Shown piece after piece: positions 11,562-24,100 of a stretch of DNA of 64,000 bases. The position numbers were made by a program, and so were the translations under genes. The DNA is from Ceratodon purpureus (taxonomy: Eukaryota; Streptophyta; Bryopsida; Pseudoditrichales; Ditrichaceae): NCBI GenBank assembly GCA_014871385.1, contig CM026421.1:11979128-12043127 (forward strand). The letters are read 5' to 3'. How positions within the stretch are numbered: position 1 is the stretch's first letter; each line of letters opens with the position of its first letter. Under the pieces are notes generated by a model. That model did no database searches. It was not told the origin of the DNA and saw only the letters and a list, made by a program, of their open reading frames with translations.

Positions 11562-12798
11562 TCATGGCTTAGAAGGTTTCCGTACACCATAAGTATTTCG
11601 AAACTTGTCCTTCAAAGCAATATTATTCCTATTTTTGAAAATTTCTGGCCTTGACTTTAGAATCTCTGACCAACAAGGGCCATGCTTATCATATTCCTCC
11701 TTAAGGACCCTGATTTCATTTTCACTCCACTTTCTATAGACTCGTCGGCTTGGATGAAGAGCCTCGTCAATTGAGACATGAGGTCTTTTCAACTTGGATG
11801 TTACTTCCACATTTGTGTGACCATGGTTGGAAATGTAGCAAATTCCGTCAGCCCCATTGGGCATTAACGATTCCACCTCCTCTACTTGTAATTCAAGGAG
11901 TGGCAATGATATTCTCCGTACCTTCTTGATACTGTCCGCAAAATTTTGTTGCCTCTCCACATCATGAAATTGTGAAAAAGTACCTGAAACGATTGGTGAT
12001 GCTATTCCCCGTACCTTCTCGATACTAGGTGGATTCTCCTCAAAGTTTACCTCAATCACTCCTTCACTATCAAGTTCCCTAAAAGGTAAATTAAGACCCC
12101 GTTGAACTTTTAATTTCTCCTTCATGGCCTGCATCCAAAAATAATAATACAATTAACCAAGTGGTTGCATAATGAACCAACATAGTACACACTATGTAAG
12201 CTAGACATGTGGTAGATTCTACTCACGTCAAGCTGAGAGCGTAGATTCTCCCTTTCTTCTAATTGTCCACGGAGTCCTATCAATTTTTCCCCTTGCTCAC
12301 GGACTTGCGCACGGAGATGGTTCAACTCATTATTGAAAGCTTGTTCTGCATCAAATTTCTCTTTCAAAGCCTGCATACAAAAGATAGCATCAATAAAGTG
12401 GTTTCTAAATGAACCAACATAGTACACACTATGTGAGCTAAAGATGTGGTGCATTCTACTCACCTCAAGCTCAAAGCGTAGGTTCTCCTTCTCTTCTAAT
12501 TGTCCACGGAGTTGCATCAATTCTTCTCCTTGCTCACGGAGTCGATGGCGTAAATGGTGCAACTCATTATTGAAAGTTTATTCTGCTTCAAATTTCTCTT
12601 TCGTAGCCTACATACCAAAAAAGTAATAGCATGAACAAAGTGGTTGCAAAATGAACCAACATAGTACACACTCTGTAAGCTAGACATGTGGTTCATTCTA
12701 CTCACCTCAAGCTCAAAGCGTAGACTTTGTGTCTTTAGTGACTGCTCACGCAGTTCATTCAATTCCTCTTGTTGATCATGGAGTCGATTCAATTCCTC
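11562..12798 (-). pseudogene. Decayed MYB/SANT-domain gene with tandemly duplicated coiled-coil exons
   Basis: On the minus strand four exon-like blocks are separated by three near-identical introns: 12798-12706, 12607-12464, 12370-12227 and 12128-11562. The two middle exons are both exactly 144 bp (48 codons). All introns are phase 0 and 93-98 bp long, with GTGAGTAGAAT donors and shared interior text such as tagtgtgtactatgttgg. Each exon encodes a heptad-like unit (LREQGEELMQLRGQLEE), predicted coiled coil. The last exon encodes about 188 residues ending in a MYB/SANT domain: RKWSENEIRVLKEEYDKHGP, then CWSEIL and NNIALKDKFRN. Three regularly spaced aromatics (W, W, F) match the MYB helix core, and ALKDKFRN resembles the telobox/TRF-type third helix. 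The first 144-bp exon (12607-12464) has an in-frame TAA near its start, and no start codon or upstream exon could be traced. A transcript skipping that exon would keep the frame, so a working gene cannot be fully excluded; I call it a probable pseudogene. Confidence 0.7.
12129..12705. repeat. Tandem intron-exon duplication unit of about 240 bp
   Basis: The introns at 12705-12608, 12463-12371 and 12226-12129 are clearly copies of one another, and the 144-bp exons between them are also alike. The duplication unit is therefore one intron plus one exon, about 237-242 bp. The introns are at least as similar as the exons, which points to recent tandem amplification or gene conversion rather than ancient exon shuffling. 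Confidence 0.85.
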
Positions 12799-15700
12799 CT
12801 ATTTCACAATAAATTGCAGGCAATTCTTCCTCTGACAGCACTCCCTGTCACACCTAAATGTCTTTCTGTCTTCTATCCAACTCATCTATTGTTTTAAAAG
12901 AAAATGATAAAGTAACTCTAACTTCTCTATATTCTTGTAAATTCTTTCCTTGAAATGATCCTCAATTCCTTGAGGAGCAACTGTTTTACGACATGCAGAA
13001 CAAAAAAATCTTCATTTTCTCTCAATATCAAATCTTGACCACTTTGTATAGTAATAATATTCTGAAGTCGTTTAGATGTTTATTTTTTCATTTTCTTGTT
13101 CAATAAAGTCCTAGAATTGTGCAAATCCTCAATTAAAAAAATTAAAAGTACAATTGTATAAAATATTTATTCTAAGAAATATCTTCAATTTCCAGGTATC
13201 CTTGATGGCACTAATTGTATTTAAAATTTAATTTAAATTTGCTCATATGAACAAACTCAACTTATTAAGGTTAATTTAGTTTTTGAGACTATGTTGTTAA
13301 GATGTTGCGCATTTCTTACAAATTCGTCTTCATTCCTAATCGAGATTTTTGTTTGATATTATTATGAGCGCCTAAATTGCTCACTTCCCTCTTTTATCCT
13401 AAAAACCTTTATTTTGATAAGAATTTGGATTTTTACATATTAAGAGTAACCTAAGTTAGAGTAGTTAGACTCTTAAATACTAATTATTCTATTTCTACTA
13501 ATTTCCTCTAGATCCCTAGGCTTGACTTCTCTAACTTCTATTTTTTTCTATTTTTTATTTCTTTTATTTTCCTTTAATTCCAATTCATCGTTTGATTTTT
13601 CTATTTTCCTATTTCTAATTTATCTTTAATTTTATTTTTTATTTATTTTTACTTCCTTTTCTTATTCTTATCTTTTCCATTATCCCATTTTTAACTTTAA
13701 TTTTTTATTTTTATTTTTGTTCCTGAATTAAAGAACTCAAGCGGCTGCATTTATGCAACTGCCACGATTTGCGAACGAGCTCGCAACCAAAATGAGCTAA
13801 TGTTGGAAGCAGGAAATTACTTTTAGAGAAATAAGACTTGACACGATGACGATCTTAGTTTTCAAACTAGAGAAGTCGGGATCAAGAGGTGCAGTAAAAG
13901 ATATATTTGGTAGGGAAAGATGATGACATGCACACGTGCATGGATGGAGTTAGTATGAATTGGGATGAGTTAGTCGATTAGTGAGAGTTAGGTCGGAAGT
14001 TAATGGATAAAAGTGTGAGAAGGATTGGGTTGGCAAGTTAGGTTCTAACTTATCGTGTGAATTCAGGAGTGAGACCTTCATTCTTTGTACTTTATAGCCA
14101 TTTGAGTTGCATTTACAGCTTGGTTTGTGGTTTGTAGTTGTTGATCATGATTATGTTTATAGTTCTAACTTAGGGTCGTGTGGGTTTAGGAGTGAGACCC
14201 TCGCTTATTGTATTTCATTGCACCTTGATTTGTTCCTACAACTTGTTGATTGATCGAATATAATTGATTTGTTAAGGCCAATCTTAGGGTTGTGCTTTTT
14301 GGTTTTACAATTACAAATGTAGGAGAACATGTCGATATTTTCCTTGTTCAACATTGTATATGACTTGGGCGCTAAAATTTGTGGTATGTCCTTCTTCAAT
14401 ATGAAATGAGAACTTTCTTTAGTGTCGCTAATCCTTGACCGTTATATTGGTTTTTTATTGTTTATACGAAATATAATACATACAACAATACACTTACAAT
14501 TACTTGCTTTATCCTACGAACCAATTCATGCCTTCCAATAGATCATCCATCATTCATAAAACTGGTAATATTTCTTTTTTTCATATATTGATAAAGATAC
14601 ATTATAATTTGAAAGTTTGTATCTCTCCTATCTAATAGTAGACTAAGTTTTTGTTTTTGTTTTTTATTCATCAAAATTTTAATCCACAATATTATATATG
14701 TAATAAAAAAAATATCAGAAATAAATAATATCAAATTGTAAATTCTAAAGTATAATTTAAAAGAATTTGTAATTTATAGGGAAAAAAAAATTGTTAATCA
14801 TGATACTAAAGATTTTTTTTGTCATCACGTTCTTAATTCTATTCTATACAATTGTCTTATAGTGATCAACATGGTCTCATTATAAAAAAATGGCATAAGA
14901 CTTATTCCTGTAGGCCATTAAGATTTTGTAATATAAATTTTGAATTAAGTCTTGAAGTCTTCAAACACCTAATATTTATTTTGAACATTCTTTGAATTGA
15001 TAACACTTAAATATGCACCAAAAACATTCAAAAGATTCATTTAAAATTACTAATGAATATTTTTAGAGTTAAAACTGTATATTGCAATTCACCAAATTTT
15101 TATTTAAAAATTATAGCTGCTAAAATTACGTGTATACAAAGTTCTTAATGAAATTTTTGAACCATACTAAATACTACTCCCATTTCTATTCATTCAAAAC
15201 TTATGAATTTTATCAATAAATGTGATTATTTTGTTGAAAACTAACAATAAGATTTATATCTTTTTAAATTCTATTTTTTTATTAATAAGAATTGTGACTT
15301 TATAAAGAATATCAAATCGTTATTTCCTTTCATATGCCATTAGATCACTCCTCATTTAAAGAATCATAAAACTTGCATACAAACTTGGAATTAAATAAAA
15401 TTATTGCAAAAACCGAAAAAATATTATTTATAATCCTATGAATTTGTGTTTTCAAAGCTTCATTTTACAATACCTAAAATCCGATCAAATTTGGCTTTTC
15501 CCAGTCTAGCATACAATAGATAATATTCATTAACAATAACAGAGAAAGAATTTTTTCAACATGTTTATACATGATCCATATCAACCAATGCGACGCATAC
15601 GCGAACATCTTTCCAGCAAAATTCCCCTCAAACTTTTACCTTATTATTAATCTAATTTCTTTATAATATATGCACTTCAAAGTCAACTTGAAAGATGTAA

Positions 15701-17614
15701 GTCAAGCTATATAATTTCATTCAACGCAAGTAACACTAATTGACAGCATCCAAATTTAAAACATAGGCTTAAAATAAGCCAATTTGGCATAAATCTTACA
15801 AAATGAGTCATTTAGCTTACATACTTATAAACTTCAAGCTACACAAAATTATTCGAGAGGCGTGGTTTGCTTTGTTTTTTCTAGTCATGTAATTAAATGG
15901 TTATTGAAGTTAAAAGCAATGGTCTACTTCTACAGAATCACGGTTGACCATTTGTTATTTACTATTGTTTTTAAAACATCCCTTAAAAATGATTCAATCA
16001 CTTTATTCTATGCATAATAACTTCTTTGAGAATCTTTATTTCACTTTTAATAGTCCAATAATATCATAATAAATATTTTTATGATAATTTTTTTTTGACA
16101 ACAATACATTTTTATTTATTTTTTTATTTTTTTGTTTTTTTCCAAAAAATAACTGATATAAGAAAGAATAGATCTATGAGCAACATTATGGTAGTTAAAT
16201 GCTAAATAATCAATAAAAAATCAATAATATTATTCCATATAGCTTAGAAGCAACAAAATATTATAAAAAGTAAATTAAATTATTTTTATATTCGTTTTTA
16301 TAATTTTTTACTTTTCATATTTTTCAATTTTATAATTATTTTTGGACAAACTTCCTATGATATTATTGTAATAATACAAGTTAAGGACCATAAATATAAA
16401 CTTGGCCATTTTTTGAAATTGATGCTAACTTCAAATGGTATGTGGATCTTCATGCATTTCTTTATATTGTTGGTTTGATCCATTTGGATGCGTAAGTAAC
16501 TCCAAGTCATTGATTTAATTTTCTAAGGTGCTTGTACTTTAGATTAAATATTTAATGCCCATCCAAAATAGCCGATTTATCTATAAACGATTTTATAAAG
16601 AAATCAATAATGGAACATTTGAGAGAATCAATGGCAATGTATGATGAATATATTGCAATTATCATCTATTGGTAAAAAAAAAACTCTACACAGACTAGTA
16701 TACTCATTGAATTATACAACAATATACTCTATTTATTTGGACAACTGAACATTCAAATATCCATGAATTAAAAAAATTTATAGATTTCAAATATCAAATA
16801 TCAAAGTCTCTATCTTTTACAATCCAAAGTTTTATACTAATGATATAAATTTAATACTACCTTGATGGTTTCAATAATGCTAAAATTAGTATTAAATTTA
16901 TATCATTAGTATAACGCAAGTAACACTTAAATTGTAGAAAGCTTTCAAAACTGGACTGAAATTAAAAAAAAAATTAAAAAAAAAAAATGTACACATCCTA
17001 CAACCCAATCTGGTACCCAACTTAAAAACAGACCCATGAAACAGAGGCTAACATACCACGGAAAAAAGACAAAAAATGCCTAAAAGGATATCCCACCCAT
17101 CCATCCATCCACGTGGCACCTCATTAAAATCAAACTTACACATGAATTTGTGTCCAATCACCTCCCACAGAATCCATTCTACCAAATGCCAAATGTCCAA
17201 CCAACACTCCATCTCACAAAACACAATCACAACATTCAAAACTCCAAATCAATCAACATTCAATCTCTAAACTCACTCAAACCACTTCATACACTCACAT
17301 GTAGCATCATTTTAGGAACAGAATTAGGTTTAGAACTCATCACAACTTTGATCATACTCCATGTCTCTTTGAATCTCATTTCTAGCTGCAAATTCTCCCA
17401 CTTGGGTATGTCCATGGTCACATGTTTTCTTCCACCACCGAGTACATGAGGTTGGTCTTTGAGTTTTTTGCAAAAAATTTCAGAAAAAATCATGGTTTGT
17501 AGCCTTAATTAGGGTTTTGGATTTGGGATTGTGTTTTTTTTTTTGTGATTTGGGTGGTGATGGAGGTGGGGGCAGGGGTGGAAGGGATGTAGTCGAGGAG
17601 GGGACGAGTCCAGG
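12799..17614. other. Long AT-rich gene-free tract
   Basis: About 4.8 kb of very AT-rich sequence with many homopolymer runs (for example 13540-13720 rich in T, and an A run at 16962-16987). Short open frames such as 14205-14399, 14543-14734 and 17048-17493 have no domain similarity. A pair of related blocks at about 14042-14097 and 14163-14215 (both containing aggagtgagacc) is an imperfect direct repeat. The last few hundred bases (from about 17400) are less AT-rich and probably form the promoter and leader of the UBX gene. Confidence 0.6.
16832..16914. repeat. Perfect 28-bp inverted repeat with 27-bp spacer
   Basis: The arm at 16832-16859 (starting ttatactaatgat) is the exact reverse complement of 16887-16914. 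The right arm is followed by acgcaagtaacact, a string that also occurs at about 15725. A short foldback or miniature-transposon remnant is possible. Confidence 0.8.
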
Positions 17615-20253
17615 ATGGCGGACAATGAGACGGAGCGTCAGAAGTTAGCGTATTTTCAAGAGATTACTGGAGTGAAGGACACTTCGTTGTCGCATCAGAT
17701 TTTGGAAGCGTATGGATGGGATTTGGATTCCGCGGTGCATGCTATGGTGGATAAGAACACGAATGTGATTCCCGAGTATGAGGAGAGCATGCGAGTTGTG
17801 GCGGATGTGCGACATCCGGATGTGTTGTTGGGAGATGGTGGTGTTGAGACGGGAGTTGGATTGGGTTCCGGGAGTTCGTCGGATGGTAGGGGTGATGTTT
17901 TGGCCCTGGCGGATGTTGTAGATGACAGGTCGTTGTTTGGGCGGATTGGGGATGGGGAGCACCGTGACGAGGCCGCTGGAGAAGTGCAGGGCGCTGATGG
18001 TACGACGTTTGTTTGGAGAGTAGTGACACTACCTTTTCTTATCTTACGGGGAAGCTATAATCTCATTCATGGGGTCTTTGGCTTGGGTGTTTTGCTGGCT
18101 GGGGGGCTTTTGAGCGCTGGTTTAGGTATGCGGATCTCCTCTTGGTCTCTCTCTTTCTTCGTTTCTGAAAGAGATGGTGTTTTGCTTTCTGCATGAGTGT
18201 GTCATGACTCAATGAATTTATGAATGGATGATTAGGGTTTTGCAATTTGTCAAATGGCGAATGTGCGCCTTGTAGCTGTTGAACTTTCTCAGTACTAAGT
18301 CTGTTATTTTCTCCTGTTAAGAGTTTGTAGTAATGGCATTTGGTTTTTTTTATGTGTTTTTTGAATGGCTCATTTTTCTGGATGCTTATCTTCAATTGTA
18401 ATTTACAGCTACTGATATTGATACGCTGTTGTGTTATGTGTGTATATTTCCCCCTCATGAATAGTTTTCAAATTGTTGAAGAACGTTTGCTGGATTTTGT
18501 GCAATTGGCACTGACGTTTTTTTGTATTGCCCAGGTGTTTTGCGGTTGACCGGAGTGCCTAGTCTGGCTGTTGAAGCTGGTACTCTGCCAAATGCTGCTC
18601 CTATTTTTTCAGTGCCATCAGGAGCAACTGAAGCGTCAAACTTTTTAAGAGCGTATGAGAGGCGTTATGGTGAAAATCATCCGGAGTTTCAAGCTGTTAG
18701 CTTTATGGAAGCTTTACGGAGAGCTGGACAGGAGTTTAAGTTCTTATTTGTGTATTTACACGCCCCACAGCATGCGAATACTCCGGCCTTTTGTGAGACG
18801 ACACTTCAGAATGAAGCTGTCGTGGATTTCATTAATGCAAATTTCATTGCATGGGGTGCCGATATCCATAAGACGGAGGGATATCAAATGAGTAATAGTC
18901 TGAATGCATCCACATTTCCGTTCTGTGCGGTAATCTTAGGCTCTACCGACCAGCGCATTTCAGTTGTCAGACAGGTATGACCATATTTTTGGTTGAGGTC
19001 AGAAGTCAGCTTGAGCCATTCGCATCTTACGAGGGTTTTTTGTATTAAGGCCCAATCCGTGCAACTATAATTTCCAGCTTAGAAATCTGTTTTCTAACTA
19101 TGTTGTATCGTGTTTAATTGGTGTTCGAGGTAAGTCGCTTTTGGTTAGTGATGGCTAAACCTTAGGTCTCTCTGATGAACTCGTACTGTGCTTGTTTCTT
19201 GTGGGTAATAGGCAGAAGGATTCCGGACTGCAGGAGAATTAATGTCTACATTACAGGCTGTAATTGAAGAGCAGAGCGATTCCTTGATTGCTGGACGACA
19301 AGAACAAGAAGCACGGGATTTGAACTGCCGTCTTCGGGAAGAACAAGACGAGGCCTACAGGATAGGACTTGAAGCTGACCAGGTTTACCTTATTAACTGA
19401 TCTTCATCTTTGAAATGGAGTTTTATCCTGTCTTCCTGTCAAGCTTTTTAATTCTCATGATCTTGTATTTGAGAGCTTCTATGATGCTTCAAGGTGCTTC
19501 AGCAATTTGCCAAATATCTGCGATGCTTTCTTGATCTAAATTATGGACTCTTCTTTTGGATCTATTACTGTGCTTTTATGATGTATTCTTGGAACTGTTT
19601 CTCACTTGGGCTAATTCATACAGGAGAGGGAACGAAGAGAGCGGGCTGAGGAAGACCGAGCTGCGAGAGATAGGTATGACGCAGACAAAAAGAAAGCGCA
19701 GGATGATAAAGAAGCTGCACAAGCTGCTTACATTTTGGCACGGAAAGAGGAAAACCTAGCGCAACTTCGACGAGACAAAGCTTTGAATCTTGGACCAGAG
19801 CCAGAGGGAGGAGCAGACGTTACTTATGTATGTCTACTCTCATATTTCAGAACCTCCTCACTGCATAATCTGTCTCACGCCATGTTCGAGATCTATTTTG
19901 TCACATTCTCTCCTGCCGTTTTCCATCTCCAACCCTATTGAATTGTAAATCTGCTGCTAAAGAGATCCACACATCCATAGCCATAATCTGATGAAGCGTT
20001 GAATTTGATCTTTTCGCAGGTGGCAGTGCGGTTACCCAATGGAGAACGCAAGGAACGAAGGTTCATCAACACTACCAAAGTTCAAGCACTGTACGACTAC
20101 ATAGAATCATTAAACAGTTTCAAAGCCGACAGTTTCCTCCTCATTTCAAATTTTCCACGTGTAGATTATGGTACTGACAAGTTAGATTTGACACTGAAAG
20201 ACGCAGGGCTTCACCCGCGTACCAGTCTCTTTGTACAAGTGCAAGAACCTTAG
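17615..20253 (+). CDS. PUX10: UBA-UAS-UBX membrane protein, FAF2/UBXD8 (plant PUX10-like)
   Basis: Five exons, 17615-18125, 18535-18974, 19212-19382, 19624-19827 and 20020-20253, give 519 residues with all junctions in frame. Residues about 7-45 form a UBA-like domain (EITGVKDTSLSHQILEAYGW). Residues about 137-172 form a hydrophobic hairpin (LPFLILRGSYNLIHGVFGLG), the part that inserts FAF2-type proteins into ER and lipid-droplet membranes. Residues about 195-330 match a UAS thioredoxin-like domain (FKFLFVYLHAPQHANT). Residues about 340-435 form a charged Glu/Arg/Ala-rich coiled coil (EREREERAEEDRAARDRY). Residues about 443-519 are the UBX domain, with the SNFPRVDYG turn carrying the Phe-Pro-Arg signature that docks on CDC48/p97, and end at LFVQVQEP. 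Known family members recruit the AAA ATPase CDC48 to extract ubiquitinated membrane proteins; PUX10 in Arabidopsis does this on lipid droplets. The 19212 exon start (TAATAG|GCAGAAGG) was chosen over a nearby GGCAG because only it keeps the frame. Confidence 0.93.
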
Positions 20254-21117
20254 CATGGTAGACTTCTATTCTTGAATACGCAAGATCATTCTAATCCAGA
20301 GCAAATGTTCCAAGGTACATGCCTCGCCGATACGCAGACACTAAACGGTTTGTCGCTCGACTTCATCATCAACTTGTACTGTACACTAGAACCAGTATCA
20401 ACCCAATTCTTTCAGATTCCTCATCTCCTTCTACAACACTTCTAAATCCAAGCAATGTTCCAAAAACTCTCCTCTCAGCTGCAAAAGCAAGCTTATCCCA
20501 TCTCAAAAAGAGACCCAATCAAGCTACCATTTATACCCTAAACCTTTGTCCTTTGCTGCCTAATGCAATTTTAGTAACATCCACTAGGGGGACAAACACA
20601 TAGCCTCACCGCCTTCTTGTTCACCTATTCAACGCAAAGACGAAAAGTATCAAAGAACTTACGCAATGACCATTGACCAGACAACCACCGAAAACAGAAG
20701 CAACAATGCCAGTGGAATGAACAGAGACACATAGTAAGTTATCCCCATTGTTTGCATCAAAATTAGCAAAACCTTAACTTAGTTTCAGTCCCAAGAGTAC
20801 TGCCAGTGTTGTCTCGATCACCACGACAGTCCACCAAAGCATCAACCAGTTGCAAAGCTCATCAACTCTGCAAAGACGTGCAACTTCACTCAAACCTAAG
20901 TCCATTCAGAGCTTCATGAGCTCCCGGATGTGTTGCAACAATCCCACATGCCGGTGCAATGATAGCTCTGTCTGAGTAGTCCTTGTGTCCAGGCTTTAAA
21001 GTTGCAAGCTCTCAAGGGAGTGAAGAGGAGTAGGGTTTTGAGTTTCGGGGTTTGGGAGCTTGTTTTCGGAGGTGTGATGAGTCAGGGTTTGGTGGTTTTG
21101 AGCATGAGAGTAGAGCG
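20254..21117. other. Intergenic region between the UBX gene and the trihelix-NMNAT unit
   Basis: About 860 bp in head-to-tail arrangement, so it should hold the 3' UTR of the UBX gene and the promoter and 5' leader of the next unit. The open frame at 20319-20603 has no recognisable domain. No repeat noted. Confidence 0.55.
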
Positions 21118-24100
21118 ATGCAAATAGAGATGGAAGAGGAGGCTCCTCCCACACCTGCGGTGCTTGAGGGAGCGTTGTCTAGTACGATACTGGATTTGGA
21201 CCAAGGGGAGCATCCACATAACCAGCATCATCAGCAGCTTCATCAACAGCATCAGCAGCATCAGCAGCATCATCAGAATCATGGCTTTGGAGGGGGGCAG
21301 TATGCGCGGGGGGATCAGAACCATCATCAGCGGGAGGGGAATATGGGGATGGATGAGGGGGAGGTAGGGGGGAGCAGCGGCGGAGGGGCAGGGGCAGGGG
21401 AGGACGAGGATGGGATGGAGGGGGAGGGGAAGGAGAGGGGGGAGAAGGAGGGGGAGGGGTCGGCGAGGAAGCGCCGGGCGGAGATATGGCAGGATCAGGA
21501 GATGGACGCGCTCGTCAGGGCGTTCCGGGAGGTGCACATGAAGCTGACCTCGGCAGCGGGGACGGGGAAGAAGGTGAAGCAGGTGTTCAAGTCGGCGAAT
21601 GATAAGTGGCAGGAGGTGAGGACGCTGTTGTTGGCCTCGGGGGTCGACAGACAGCCCAAGGAGATCGAGCGCAAGTGGTCGAATCTGTCGACTGCGTTCA
21701 AGCAGATCGCGGATTGGAATAAGAAGCAGGGGCGGCCGAGTTACTGGGAATTGGACGAGATGTTGAAGAAGGAGAAGACAAAGGCGAAGGAGCTGCCTGC
21801 TACATTTAGGGTGCAGCTTTTCGACTCCATGGCTGAGTTCATGGGCGATCGCCAGGGCGCTCGGAGTCGGTCTCCTGCACAAGCCCAAGCTCAGGCTCAG
21901 GCTCAGGCTCAAGCGCAAGCTGGAACCCTAGTGGCCCTTCCAGGTCCATTGCCTGGCCTCCCTCGTCCTCCTCCTGCTCCAGGTACTTGTCAATCTCGCA
22001 GCCGCGTCTGGGCATTTGGACGGAGTAGGGTTTATGGCGATGTGGGGATTGATTTTAGTTCTGGCCATGTTTGGGAGCTTTGCATGGATGGTGATTGAAG
22101 TTGCTGTGGGGTGTGATGATGGGAATGTGTGCAGGGGTGGTGGAGGTTCCATTGCCTGTGGAGAAGCTCGCTGTCCATGCCAACCTCTTAGATGCAGCAA
22201 ACCAGTACGTTTTGTTGTCGTTTGATGGATTTTTCTAAATTTTAAAATTTTAAATTTTTATGTTGCTGGTTTAACTAGACTTGAGAAGAGATGACTTCAG
22301 CTGAGACTTGGGAAGAAGAAGAAGTGCAGTTAGGTTAACAGTGAACGTCTGTTTGGCCACTTTTTGTATCTATTAGAATGTCTTCCATTGCGTTTGGTGT
22401 GTGACCAGCTCGCTAGGTTATCGAGGCTAGTCCTGCTATCTGAGAAGGTCATCTATTTATCTTGAGGTAATGCGGTTGGCATATAGGGTCAGCTGGTGGC
22501 TTGTCATGGATCGAGACCTCATGCATTTGAATCTGTGTTTTTTCTTTTGTAGTAAAAGGCGACGGGTTGTTATTCTAGCTCCAGGTAGCTTCAATCCACC
22601 GACATACATGCATCTGCGCATGTTTGGTAAGTTCATCTATTGTTTCGCCTTTTGCAGTTTTGTGACTTTTTTCCTCGAGTACTAAGTTTCAGATGTGGAA
22701 TGTTGTACTGCATGAATATATGGTTGTAGAAAGTGACTTACGATTTGCGCATGCAGAGTTGGGGATGGACGCACTTACAGCAGAGGGGTATCATGTGTTG
22801 GGGGGCTACATGTCGCCTGTCAATGATCTATACAACAAGAAGGTGCCGCTCACTTTTTCTTAAGAGATTTTTTTTCTTGCGATTAGTATTTTGTTCCACA
22901 TATCTCTTGTCAATACTGTGCCGGAGCTTTCAGAAGAAAGTTTGGGCTGATCTAGTTTTAGCACTAATCGAACGTCAATCTGGATTGAGATGCTTATTTT
23001 TTAGTACAACTCAGCTTTCTCTTGGTGCTGATGAATACACATGTGAAAATGTCAAGGGTCTTGTTCCTGCAGAGCACCGCATCAGGATGTGTGAGTTGGC
23101 AGTTGCTGATTCACCTTTTATAATGGTTGATTCCTGGGAGGTGAGTGCGGCATAGTTCTTACTGCCAGTACCATGTCAGTTCCAAGTTTTCCTCTTTCTT
23201 TATTACCTTCGCTAGATTCTGACGCTAACATGCTGGGTGGGGTTGCTTGAAGTAGGCTAAACAGAATGTGTATCAAAGAACGCTCACTGTGCTGGCCCGC
23301 ATTGACATGGTGGTCAATTACAATAACTTCGCCTCTGATGGTAAGTTCTTTTGTTTCTTTAAAACTGTAGGATGCTTTTATTTATATGAAATTTCTAACA
23401 CGCTGAGGGTTTCTATACGTGCTTTTTCCACTAAACGTGTTTGTCTCATGCGAATCTTTGCCGGATCGTGCTGGTAAATGACATGGAGATGGTTTTCGCA
23501 GAAAAAGTAAAAGTGATGCTGCTCTGTGGAAGTGACTTGCTTGAGTCTATTACTAGACCAGGCGTGTGGATACCGGACCAGGTTAGTATTTGTATCTTGT
23601 TTAAGTCGTATTGCGGATGCTCAATCATGTTCTTTTCGAACAGATATGGCACAGCTAGGCTTTGATATTTTTTAAGGCACTTTCTGCACTAGTGTGGTAT
23701 TCTTCAGCCTTGCTTTCAGTTTTCTTGGTATGTGGACAAGATACAAGACTTGACTTCTCTCATCTGCAGGTCCGAACTTTATTGCACGAATATGGAATTG
23801 TGTGCATAAACCGAGATGGCAAGGATGCGCGGCGCCTTGTCTTTGAACACGAAATCTTGTATAATAATCGAGTGAGTGATCTAGTCACTTTCGTCACCAC
23901 CTTTATGCAGTGCATTTGTTCCTCTGTTTCATGGCTGTTCTTGAGTAATAAAGTTGATGCAGATTGTGGTTTTTAAACGAAGTCGTGGGAGCTCTATCAC
24001 GTCTGTATGATGTACGCTAAGTAGCGTGTCTCGGAGTGTTTAAGTAGCCGCTTATGTGTCTTTATTTTGTGTGCAATCTGCAGAGACAGATTTTGGTGGT

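Noticed and set aside
13000-17000. Possible LTR retroelement remains in the AT-rich tract
   Set aside because: No long direct terminal repeats and no polymerase, integrase or capsid-like motifs could be recognised by eye.
21082-21918. Long minus-strand open frame (278 codons) opposite the trihelix exon
   Set aside because: Antisense shadow of a biased, repeat-rich coding exon; the predicted product is Leu/Arg/Pro-rich without any domain.
22016-22225. Plus-strand frame overlapping intron 1 of the trihelix-NMNAT unit
   Set aside because: Out of frame with both the trihelix and NMNAT parts and without a domain.
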